NCBI RefSeq assembly: GCF_004683885.1
Contig: NZ_CP038440.1
Span: 2,328,001-2,392,000 of the forward strand
Source of the DNA: Brevundimonas sp. MF30-B
Lineage (GTDB): Bacteria; Pseudomonadota; Alphaproteobacteria; Caulobacterales; Caulobacteraceae
Reading direction: 5' to 3'
DNA length: 64,000 nucleotides
Shown: piece after piece, positions 44,871 to 51,812 of the stretch
Position numbering within the stretch: the stretch's first letter is position 1
Layout: each line of letters starts with the position of its first letter
The notes under the pieces: generated by a model
What the model was told of the DNA's origin: nothing
The model's input: the letters and a program-made list of their open reading frames with translations, nothing else
Database searches by the model: none
Translations under genes and position numbers: made by a program

Positions 44871-45278
44871 ATGACTTTCAGATGGATGTTCGTGTTCGCG
44901 GTTGCTCTAGGCCTCGCGTCTTGTGCGGATGGTGGCTTTGTCAGCGGCTCCCGACAGTTTTCCGGCGTTTGGCTCCATGAGTTCGAAGGATCGACCTTCT
45001 TGGAAGGAGCGACCGAAGTTCCGGCCGTACGTCCCGAATACCGGGAAACGGATTGGCTGGAATGGAATGAGTGGCCGGATCTTGAACGGCTGATGGATGA
45101 CAGGCGCCAAGAAGGAGGATGCTATACGGTGCAGCCATTTCTATTGACTTTTGAGGGTCGCAGAACGCACCGCCTATTTGTTGGCGCGGGCCACATGGAC
45201 ATGTGGCGATCTGAGGTGACGGTTCAACGACCGATCTCGGCGAAACGGCTCGGCCCGTCGTTCTGCTATGACCGCTAA
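44871..45278 (+). CDS. Small lipoprotein, duplicated copy 2 (full length)
   Basis: 135 residues with lipobox LASC and the intact central segment (RRQEGGCYTVQPFLLTFEGRRTH, here given only in part: CYTVQPFLLTF) absent from copy 1. Its function is unknown. It sits in the second unit of the tandem duplication beside the tRNA fragment and upstream of the ImmA gene, so it is likely accessory DNA at the island edge. Confidence 0.6.
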   Translation: MTFRWMFVFAVALGLASCADGGFVSGSRQFSGVWLHEFEGSTFLEGATEVPAVRPEYRETDWLEWNEWPDLERLMDDRRQEGGCYTVQPFLLTFEGRRTHRLFVGAGHMDMWRSEVTVQRPISAKRLGPSFCYDR

Positions 45279-45325
45279 CCGGCCTTCGCTGACGTCGCAC
45301 GCGTCCGTTCTGTGGCCGAAAGCCT

Positions 45326-45356
45326 GATGTCAGCCATGCGCCAGAAGCGGACCTTC
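45326..45356 (+). repeat. Third head of the repeat unit / dispersed repeat
   Basis: GATGTC, then GCGCCAGAAGCGGAC, repeats the head sequence of the tandem units and the intergenic copy at 8987-9019. Nothing gene-like follows it before 45639. Confidence 0.5.
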
Positions 45357-45638
45357 ATTCACTGCCTGAAAGTGGACATTCCGAGCCTATTCGCGCCGAG
45401 GGTCCGGTTTCGACCCGTTGCGGATCCGATCATTCCGTGGCGAGGGTCGGCAGCGTCGGAGCCAATCTGTAATCCACTGCCGATGATCGTGAGATGCGGT
45501 AGCCGTTCTCTGTGAGGATCAATTCCAGTGCATGGGAAGGCTACCGCAACCTTCACGGGGAGCCGGGCCCGAGCGAAGCTGGGCTGAAGGTGCTTGGCCC
45601 TGCGCCGAGGGCGGAGCTCTAAGATGGATCCTCGATCG

Positions 45639-46544
45639 CTACCAGCGACTCGACCGGCGGTTCCAATCTTGGTCCTCGTCTTCCTTGTCGGCCTCCTCTT
45701 CATCCACAGCGATGAGCGTCATCGCCCATCCTTCCTCCTGGACGAAGACCTGTTCGTAGAGCGCGCCGATGCCTCGGCTATTCTCGGCCCAAACATGGGC
45801 CGGCAGTTCCACCATGTTGGAGACAGGGTCGTTGGCGACCTTGAAGCTCAGGGTGAGGCATTCGGTCGGTAGCGGCATGTCGCGGCGCAGACCGAGATAG
45901 GGAAAGCCCTGCTTCGGGATGACCCGGCGAACCAGGCCATTCTGTGAGGTAACGATGGCGATGTTCTCGTCGGTCTCTTGCACGTAGACCTTGGCAATTA
46001 CTTCTTGGGACACTGCGAAAATCTCGGCCAGGGCCCGGATATGGGCAACATCGCATGCCGTGCCCAGCTTGCGTCGCTCGGCATTAAATTCGGGTCGAGG
46101 GACCAATAGCGCCGCCGAAAACTCGTTCGCTTCGACCTCGATACGCTCGAGAGCCGGTCGCTGGTTCCAGTTTCCGCCGCCGCGCTCCTGGCCCATGTCC
46201 CGCTTGGCGCATTGGAATTTCGTTGATTGGAACCGGTGATTCGGGATGACGAAATGCCCGATCTCGTGGCCCAAGGTGAAGTTGCGTCGGCCAGGGCGCA
46301 AGCCACGGTGAAGCGAGACCGCGCCGCGCCCATCCATGATGGCGAGCATGCCCTCGATCCCGTCCGTGGCGTGTTCGTCGATGACCTCGATGCCCACCGC
46401 AGCGGCGATGCCGGCCAAAGGCATCTGGGTCGGGACGCTACCAAACTGCACGCGCAGTTGGCGGTGGATTTCATGGGCGAGTTTGAGAGGCTGTCCGAGA
46501 TCGGCCAGCTCCATCAAATCCAACTCGACTTCAGCGTTCGCCAT
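45639..46544 (-). CDS. ImmA/IrrE-family metallopeptidase
   Basis: 301 residues with an N-terminal Gln/Leu-rich region, HEIGHF at 93-98 (zinc ligands H93 and H97) and a later acidic ligand region (EVEANEFSAALLVP). ImmA/IrrE proteases cut or bind XRE-type repressors, releasing integrative elements or DNA-damage genes on stress. Here the gene overlaps the XRE repressor gene by 14 nt. The C-terminal ~80 residues are an acidic extension ending in EDQDWNRRSSRW. Confidence 0.9.
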   Translation of the reverse strand: MANAEVELDLMELADLGQPLKLAHEIHRQLRVQFGSVPTQMPLAGIAAAVGIEVIDEHATDGIEGMLAIMDGRGAVSLHRGLRPGRRNFTLGHEIGHFVIPNHRFQSTKFQCAKRDMGQERGGGNWNQRPALERIEVEANEFSAALLVPRPEFNAERRKLGTACDVAHIRALAEIFAVSQEVIAKVYVQETDENIAIVTSQNGLVRRVIPKQGFPYLGLRRDMPLPTECLTLSFKVANDPVSNMVELPAHVWAENSRGIGALYEQVFVQEEGWAMTLIAVDEEEADKEDEDQDWNRRSSRW

Positions 46545-46860
46545 CCTTTTTCGCCAGCTTGTCTAGGAGGTTTTCGAAGATCGCGATCTCGTCTTCCTCG
46601 AGGCTCGCAAGCTTATCACTGTTTCTTCGGAAGAATTGCTCGGCGCGGTTCAGGTCGCCCTCAGGCTCTTCGATGAGATAGGCGACGGTCGTTCGGAAAT
46701 GGCCGGCCAGCTTCTGCATGAGGTCGAGCGATGGGTTCTTCGAGCGATTGCTCTCCAGTTCCCAGATATGCGCTTTCGACGCGCCAATAGCGTCCGCGAC
46801 CTGCTGAAGAGATTCCCCCTTACGTACCCGTAGCTCCTTAATCCGATCGCCTATCGCCAT
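46531..46860 (-). CDS. XRE-family repressor partnered with ImmA/IrrE protease
   Basis: The ATG at 46860 gives 109 residues: an XRE helix-turn-helix (IGDRIKELRVRKGESLQQVADAIGASKAHIWELESNRS) and a short helical tail (DEIAIFENLLDKLAKKDGER). It overlaps the ImmA gene, and diverges from the multi-ubiquitin operon with 126 bp between starts. That gap carries a 15-bp inverted repeat, probably its operator, over the operon's promoter. Such pairs control element or defence genes. Confidence 0.9.
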   Translation of the reverse strand: MAIGDRIKELRVRKGESLQQVADAIGASKAHIWELESNRSKNPSLDLMQKLAGHFRTTVAYLIEEPEGDLNRAEQFFRRNSDKLASLEEDEIAIFENLLDKLAKKDGER

Positions 46861-46887
46861 ACGCACTCTTCCCCGGGTGTACAAACA

Positions 46888-46937
46888 AATCGAACGAGCC
46901 GTCTGTTTCGGCTTGACGTCAAACGGATCGTTCGATT
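46888..46937. promoter_or_regulatory. Operator inverted repeat in the divergent repressor/multi-ubiquitin promoter
   Basis: Arms AATCGAACGAGCCGT (46888-46902) and ACGGATCGTTCGATT (46923-46937) pair with one mismatch in 15. A TTGACG...TTAAAC promoter with 17-bp spacing (46913-46941) reads toward the multi-ubiquitin operon and is overlapped by the right arm, so repressor binding would block it. Confidence 0.7.
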
Positions 46938-46986
46938 AAACCATACACATGCCGGATGGCCGGTAACTTGGCAAGGAGATTTCGAG

Positions 46987-47679
46987 ATGGCGCTCGACAA
47001 CGCCTCGCCGGAGGGTTCCGGCAACCAACGCTTCGTCTTCACCGTGAACGGCGAGCGCTACGATACCCGCGATCAGATCGAAGAAGGGCGCGACCTGCTG
47101 CAGAAGGCGGGGCTCGACCCGGCGGGTGACCACGTCCTGATCCAGCTGACTCGGCCGGGCTCCAAGTCCATCGGTCAGGAGGACGAGGTCAATCTCGGTG
47201 AACCGGGCCGCGAGGAGTTCCGGGCGTTCCTGTCCGACCGCACCTTCAACTTCATCGGCGACGACCGCGGCTACGAGTGGGGGGCGGCCTCGATCAGCGA
47301 AGCCGATCTGCGGGACATCATGGGCGCGAAGGCCAATGAGGTCCTGGTGCTTGAGCGGCAGAACGAGCCGGACCAGGAGATCGAGCCCGGTTCGAACGTC
47401 GACCTGGACGCCCAGGGGACCGAGCGGGTGCGCACGCGCCGACGCCGCATCACCATCATCGTCAACGCGCGCCAAGAAGCGATCGACGGCGACACGGTCA
47501 CCTACGCTCAGCTGGTGGCGCTGGCCTTCCAGGCGGTGCCGACGGGGCCGGAAGTGCTCTTCACGACCACGTACAGCAAGGGGCCGAGGGAGAACCCTAA
47601 GGGAACGCTTCCCGAAGGCGGCTCGGTGTCCATCAAGAACGGGATGATCTTCGTTGTCACGCAGACCAATCGCTCGTAG
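46987..47679 (+). CDS. Multi-ubiquitin-like protein (three tandem Ubl domains)
   Basis: 230 residues. Three ubiquitin-like repeats are visible: about 15-84 (FVFTVNGERYDTRDQIEEG), 85-150 (FNFIGDDRGYEWGAASISEADL...NVDL) and 154-230 (ITIIVNARQEAIDGDTVTYAQLVALA...GMIFVVTQTNRS). It matches the bacterial multiubiquitin family found in operons with E1-like enzymes. It does not end in Gly-Gly. The E1-like gene starts inside its 3' end (26-nt overlap). It is the first gene under the operator at 46888-46937. Confidence 0.85.
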   Translation: MALDNASPEGSGNQRFVFTVNGERYDTRDQIEEGRDLLQKAGLDPAGDHVLIQLTRPGSKSIGQEDEVNLGEPGREEFRAFLSDRTFNFIGDDRGYEWGAASISEADLRDIMGAKANEVLVLERQNEPDQEIEPGSNVDLDAQGTERVRTRRRRITIIVNARQEAIDGDTVTYAQLVALAFQAVPTGPEVLFTTTYSKGPRENPKGTLPEGGSVSIKNGMIFVVTQTNRS

Positions 47680-48841
47680 CGCCGACCTGTCCCGCCTGCT
47701 GGCGGACGGCTACCACGTAGCCGTCCGTCACGGGCACCTGGTCGTCAGCCACGTTCCCTATGTCAATCAGAACCGGGAAGTGCTTCGCGGCACGCTCGTG
47801 ATGCCGCTCATGTTGGCGAACGACGTGACGGTCAATCCGGTCGAACACACTACCCATTTCATCGGCGAGTACCCCTGCGATCAGCACGGCGCGCAGTTGG
47901 GGGCGATCGTCAACAGCTCCAGTACGTTCGAGTTGGCTCCGGGCCTAGTCGCGCAGCACTACTTCTCCGCCAAGCCGCCGAAAGAAAAGTACGACGACTA
48001 TTACGAGAAGGTCGCGACGTATGGGGCGATCCTGAGCGGGCCGGCCTCGGTGCTGGACCGGGGCGCGGTACCGAACCCGGGTGGGTTCGTGCCGTCGTCC
48101 GACGAGGGGGACTCAGTGTTCCACTACCTCGACACGGCGTCACCCCGCGCCGAGATCACGATGATCACCGCCAAGCTGGAGCGTCGGAAGGTCGTCATCA
48201 TCGGCCTGGGCGGGACGGGCGGGTACGTGCTGGATCAGGTGGCGAAGACCCCGGTCGAGGAAATCCATCTGTACGATGGCGACCTGTTCCACCAGCACAA
48301 CGCGTTCCGGGCGCCGGGGGCGGCATCGGGCGAAGAGCTCGATGCTCAACCGTTCAAAGTCAACTATTTCGCGAGCATCTACTCGAAGATGCGGCGCGGA
48401 GTGCAGCCCCATCCCCACTATGTTGACGCGACCAACATCGAGGAAATTCGCGACGCGGAGTTCGTTTTCCTTTGCATCGATAATGGGGACGCCAAGGCGT
48501 TGATCGTCGAACGGCTTGAGCAGTTTGGGGTGGCGTTCATCGACGTCGGCATGGGCATTTACGCCCAGGACGGAAAGCTGGGCGGGGTCGTGCGAGTCAC
48601 CACCAGTACGCCCACGAAACGCAATCATATCCGTCAGCGCGGGTTGATTTCGTTTGCCAACCCGGATGGCGAAGATGACTACAACCGCAACATCCAGGTC
48701 GCTGACTTGAACGCCCTGAATGCTATGCTGGCGGTGATCACCTGGAAGAAGTTATGGGGCTTCTATGTCGATCTCGAGCATGAGCGGCATAGCACCTACA
48801 CGGTGGATACCAACGAGATGACCAACGACGAGTGCGAATGA
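47654..48841 (+). CDS. E1-like ThiF-family adenylyltransferase with N-terminal DUF6791-type domain
   Basis: 395 residues from a TTG in the multi-ubiquitin gene. The C-terminal half is an E1/ThiF nucleotide-binding fold: GLGGTGGYVLDQVA (about 184-197), DGDLFHQHNAFRAPG and FLCIDNGDAK. The N-terminal ~170 residues match the DUF6791 region seen on such E1s. Only three cysteines occur (75, 274, 394); none is in the usual catalytic cysteine position after the crossover loop. It is likely to adenylate the Ubl protein, but thioester transfer is uncertain. The DUF6527 gene overlaps its stop. Confidence 0.82.
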   Translation: MSRRPIARSADLSRLLADGYHVAVRHGHLVVSHVPYVNQNREVLRGTLVMPLMLANDVTVNPVEHTTHFIGEYPCDQHGAQLGAIVNSSSTFELAPGLVAQHYFSAKPPKEKYDDYYEKVATYGAILSGPASVLDRGAVPNPGGFVPSSDEGDSVFHYLDTASPRAEITMITAKLERRKVVIIGLGGTGGYVLDQVAKTPVEEIHLYDGDLFHQHNAFRAPGAASGEELDAQPFKVNYFASIYSKMRRGVQPHPHYVDATNIEEIRDAEFVFLCIDNGDAKALIVERLEQFGVAFIDVGMGIYAQDGKLGGVVRVTTSTPTKRNHIRQRGLISFANPDGEDDYNRNIQVADLNALNAMLAVITWKKLWGFYVDLEHERHSTYTVDTNEMTNDECE

Positions 48842-49281
48842 GAGCCAGCCGAAAAATCCATCGGGAATTCGTCGACTTAATCCCTCGGGAAATGGAGGCC
48901 GACACGCTCTACATCGCGATGGAGTTCGCGACGGCGTCCCACAAGTGCTTTTGCGGGTGCGGAGCGGAAGTGGTCACGCCGTTGAGCCCCGCCGGATGGC
49001 AGCTCCATTTCGACGGGGAGACCATTTCCCTCACCCCGTCAGTCGGTAGCTGGAGCTTGCCATGCAAGTCTCACTACTGGATTCGGCGGGACACGGTCGA
49101 ATGGGCCGCCATGTTGTCAGCTGACGAAATCGAGCGCGTGCGTGCGGGCGATCGCTATGCGGTTCAACAGCATTTCGGCGCCGCGCCGCGGCCTGCGGCC
49201 CCTGCTCCGGCCCAGCCCGAGCCGAAAGGTACGCCGAAGCGGAAGGGCATTTTGGATTGGATCACCAGCTTGTGGCGCTAG
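48838..49281 (+). CDS. DUF6527 zinc-binding-type protein of the ubiquitin-like operon
   Basis: 147 residues from the ATG at 48838, which overlaps the E1 stop as ATGA; a GTG six bases upstream is less likely. It has CFCGCG (Cys 37, 39, 41) and CKSHYWI (Cys 76, His 79), a likely zinc site, within the DUF6527 pattern WQLHFDGETISLTPSVG. A proline-rich linker leads to a basic Trp-containing C-terminus. DUF6527 proteins accompany these E1-like genes; their role is unknown and an E3-like or ligand-binding function is only speculation. Confidence 0.75.
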   Translation: MRASRKIHREFVDLIPREMEADTLYIAMEFATASHKCFCGCGAEVVTPLSPAGWQLHFDGETISLTPSVGSWSLPCKSHYWIRRDTVEWAAMLSADEIERVRAGDRYAVQQHFGAAPRPAAPAPAQPEPKGTPKRKGILDWITSLWR

Positions 49282-49309
49282 CGTCGCTAGTTCGGAAAGG
49301 CAGTTTCGG

Positions 49310-49855
49310 GTGACAGATACCTTCACGATCGCTTTGGAACCGGAGGAACAAGCGCTTCTCGACGAGCTGGAGTTCGATGTTCATAAACTCGACCACGACA
49401 CGTTTGAACCGAACGCTGCGCGTGCCCGTGACCTGACCAAGGCTCTGGCGGCGCGCGGCGGCATCCCCGAACATCGACGGCGCTATTTCGCCGACCCCGA
49501 CTACCATCCGGGAGGCCGCAACAAGTCGCGTCAGCAGGTGTTCGAACGCAACGGCTGTCGTGGTGACCAAATCCTCATGCATGCGCATTTCCTGCCGCAT
49601 ATTCGCTATTTCGTTCATGGACCCGATCTGCCGGAAGCGGTGACGACACGCTTCGTCGAGGCGGTGAAGGATTGCGGGATGGTGACGTCGAGCGATGTCG
49701 TGCCGCTCGGCAACTTTGCCCGGAAGCTGGCCCGTGATTTCCGCCTCCAGAAGTATGAAGCCAGCGAGGAGTTCTTCAAGCTGGCGCTCGAACTCAGCCT
49801 CCGACCTTACGTGGCCGATTCCATTCGCCGAGCGGTGCTTCAGCTACGTTCCTGA
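49310..49855 (+). CDS. Unrecognised 181-residue protein of the ubiquitin-like operon
   Basis: A GTG at 49310 with a GGAAAGG ribosome site, 28 bp after the DUF6527 gene, gives 181 residues. No known domain is recognised. It is alpha/beta-mixed with a basic central segment (PEHRRRYFADPDYHPGGRNKSRQQVF) and a helical C-terminus (EASEEFFKLALELSLRPYVADSIRRAV). Conserved His/Asp/Asn in that centre could be catalytic. The longer frame from 49142 overlaps the DUF6527 gene and is rejected. Confidence 0.7.
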   Translation: MTDTFTIALEPEEQALLDELEFDVHKLDHDTFEPNAARARDLTKALAARGGIPEHRRRYFADPDYHPGGRNKSRQQVFERNGCRGDQILMHAHFLPHIRYFVHGPDLPEAVTTRFVEAVKDCGMVTSSDVVPLGNFARKLARDFRLQKYEASEEFFKLALELSLRPYVADSIRRAVLQLRS

Positions 49856-49967
49856 CAACGACGGTAGGTCGGGTTGTGGAACCATTCGCGCCCTCTAGGA
49901 CCGGCCACGCAACTTTAGCTTTCATGTAGAATCGCTTGCCGCTTAAATGCCCTTCGGGGAGGCTGCC

Positions 49968-51812
49968 ATGCGATTGAAAACTCTGAAGCTCAAAAATTTC
50001 CGCTCTTACCGGGACGAAGTAAATATACCGATCGACCGTTTCACTGCAGTAGTGGGCAAGAACGATATCGGGAAAAGCACCGTCGTTGAGGCGATGGAGG
50101 TGTTCTTCAATTCCCAAGTGGTCAAGATCGACCCGTCAGACGCTTGCGTGGGCGGCGAGACAAAAATCGTTGAAATACGTTGTGTCTTCGACGAGCTTCC
50201 TATCACGCTCACCTTGGACGCCCGATCTGAGACGACGCTCGGGACCGAGTGGCTGCTCAATCGCGACGGTGATCTGGAAATCGTCAAGCAGTACGACTGC
50301 AAGCTAAAGACTCCAAAGGAAAGCGTCTTCGCCAACGCCTTCACCTCTGACGACGCACGCGTCGTTGATCTTTTGCAGATCAAAAACGATGCGCTCAAAA
50401 GGCGAGCCGAGGAGCTAGGTTGCGAGCTGGAGGGGGTCGACAAGCGATCAAATGCTGCGCTTCGCGCCGCAATCCGAGCTCGTGTGGGTGACGTGGGCAG
50501 GGCCGAAGCACTCGTTCCTTTGAACGAGGAGGACGGCAAGAAGGTTTGGGAACAGATCGTACACGTGCTCCCGGCATTTGCGCTGTTTCAGTCGGATCGC
50601 TCCAGCAAGGATGATGATCCAGAAGTCGCCGATCCCATGAAGATCGCGGTTGCCAACGCGGTGAAGGATGTCGAAGCGGAACTGGACGAAATCAAGGAGC
50701 GGGTGCGCCAGGGTGCCATAGAAGTTGCCCAACGGACATTGGCAAAGCTCCAAGAGCTTGACCCCGCTCTTGCCCAGCAACTTACGCCGTCGTTTAGGGC
50801 GGAGCCGAAATGGGATGGTTTCAAACTCAGCCTGGCGGGTGATGACGACATACCGATCAACAAGCGCGGTAGCGGCGTCCGGCGTCTCATTCTCCTCAGT
50901 TTCTTTCGTGCCGAGGCGGAGCGGCGGCGCACGGCGACAGCCTCTCGCCGCGTCATATATGCGATTGAAGAACCGGAGAGCTCCCAGCATCCGAACAACC
51001 AGATACTGCTCATCAAGGCCCTTCTCGCGCTTTCCGAAGATCCCAACACCCAAGTCGTGATCACGACCCATGTGCCTGGGATTGCTGCGATGGTGCCAGC
51101 GGAGTCAGTTCGGCTCGTTTCGAAGCCCGGCGAGAGCACTGAAGTGCAGGTGGGCGATGAGAATGTTCTGGAGCGAGTCGCCAACGCGCTGGGGGTTTTT
51201 CCCGATCGCCGCGCGAAGGTTGCGATCTTCGTGGAAGGTCCCAATGACGTCGAATTTCTCACGCGAGCGGCGCAACTCCACCGCAGTGCTGACCCTACGG
51301 TCATCGATATCGGCAGCGATTGCCGCATAGTGTTCATTCCTGCGGGGGGCGGCAACCTCCAGCATTGGGTGAACGGTCGATACCTACGGAATGCTGGTCT
51401 GACCGAAGTTCATATCTATGATGCAGACGACCAAGCTGCACCCAAATACAAGCAGCATATCGACGCAGTGAATGCTCGCGGTAATAACGATATCGGCTTT
51501 CTCACGACCAAGCGTGAATTGGAGAATTATATCCACGCCACTGCCGTTGAAGCCGAGTTTAACTTCACCATAGCAATCGATGATTGGTGTGATGTCCCCG
51601 ATCTAGTAGCTGAGCAAGTCCACATTGCCGGTGGTGGTCAGACTGCTTGGGGCGCTCTCGCTGACGATGCGAAAGGGAAGAAGGTCCTCAACGCCAAGAG
51701 ACGCTTGAATCGCGGAGCCATGGATCGAATGACGCTTGCTGATCTTCTCGCGCGGGACGCCGGCGGCGATATTCTGATTTGGCTGCGAGCCGTCGAAGCA
51801 CGGGCCAATTAG
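49968..51812 (+). CDS. OLD-family ATPase with C-terminal TOPRIM nuclease domain
   Basis: 614 residues from the ATG at 49968 (GGGGAGG ribosome site). The N-terminal AAA/ABC ATPase has Walker A GKNDIGKST (about 31-39) and a Walker B IEEPESSQHP after a signature region. The C-terminal TOPRIM domain carries VEGPNDVEFL (about 420), YDADD (about 484) and a late ELENYIH (about 517). OLD proteins are antiphage or DNA-damage nucleases; the fused form resembles a single-protein PARIS or class 1 OLD. It is 112 bp after the unknown gene, and its stop overlaps that of the oppositely oriented STAND gene. Confidence 0.87.
   Translation: MRLKTLKLKNFRSYRDEVNIPIDRFTAVVGKNDIGKSTVVEAMEVFFNSQVVKIDPSDACVGGETKIVEIRCVFDELPITLTLDARSETTLGTEWLLNRDGDLEIVKQYDCKLKTPKESVFANAFTSDDARVVDLLQIKNDALKRRAEELGCELEGVDKRSNAALRAAIRARVGDVGRAEALVPLNEEDGKKVWEQIVHVLPAFALFQSDRSSKDDDPEVADPMKIAVANAVKDVEAELDEIKERVRQGAIEVAQRTLAKLQELDPALAQQLTPSFRAEPKWDGFKLSLAGDDDIPINKRGSGVRRLILLSFFRAEAERRRTATASRRVIYAIEEPESSQHPNNQILLIKALLALSEDPNTQVVITTHVPGIAAMVPAESVRLVSKPGESTEVQVGDENVLERVANALGVFPDRRAKVAIFVEGPNDVEFLTRAAQLHRSADPTVIDIGSDCRIVFIPAGGGNLQHWVNGRYLRNAGLTEVHIYDADDQAAPKYKQHIDAVNARGNNDIGFLTTKRELENYIHATAVEAEFNFTIAIDDWCDVPDLVAEQVHIAGGGQTAWGALADDAKGKKVLNAKRRLNRGAMDRMTLADLLARDAGGDILIWLRAVEARAN

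Noticed and set aside
46531..51812. Calling the ubiquitin-like operon a CBASS or Bil system
   Set aside because: There is no nucleotidyltransferase, no E2 fold and no JAB peptidase in the operon.
49968..51812. Gabija
   Set aside because: No UvrD-like helicase gene is beside the OLD gene; the next gene is the opposing STAND gene.
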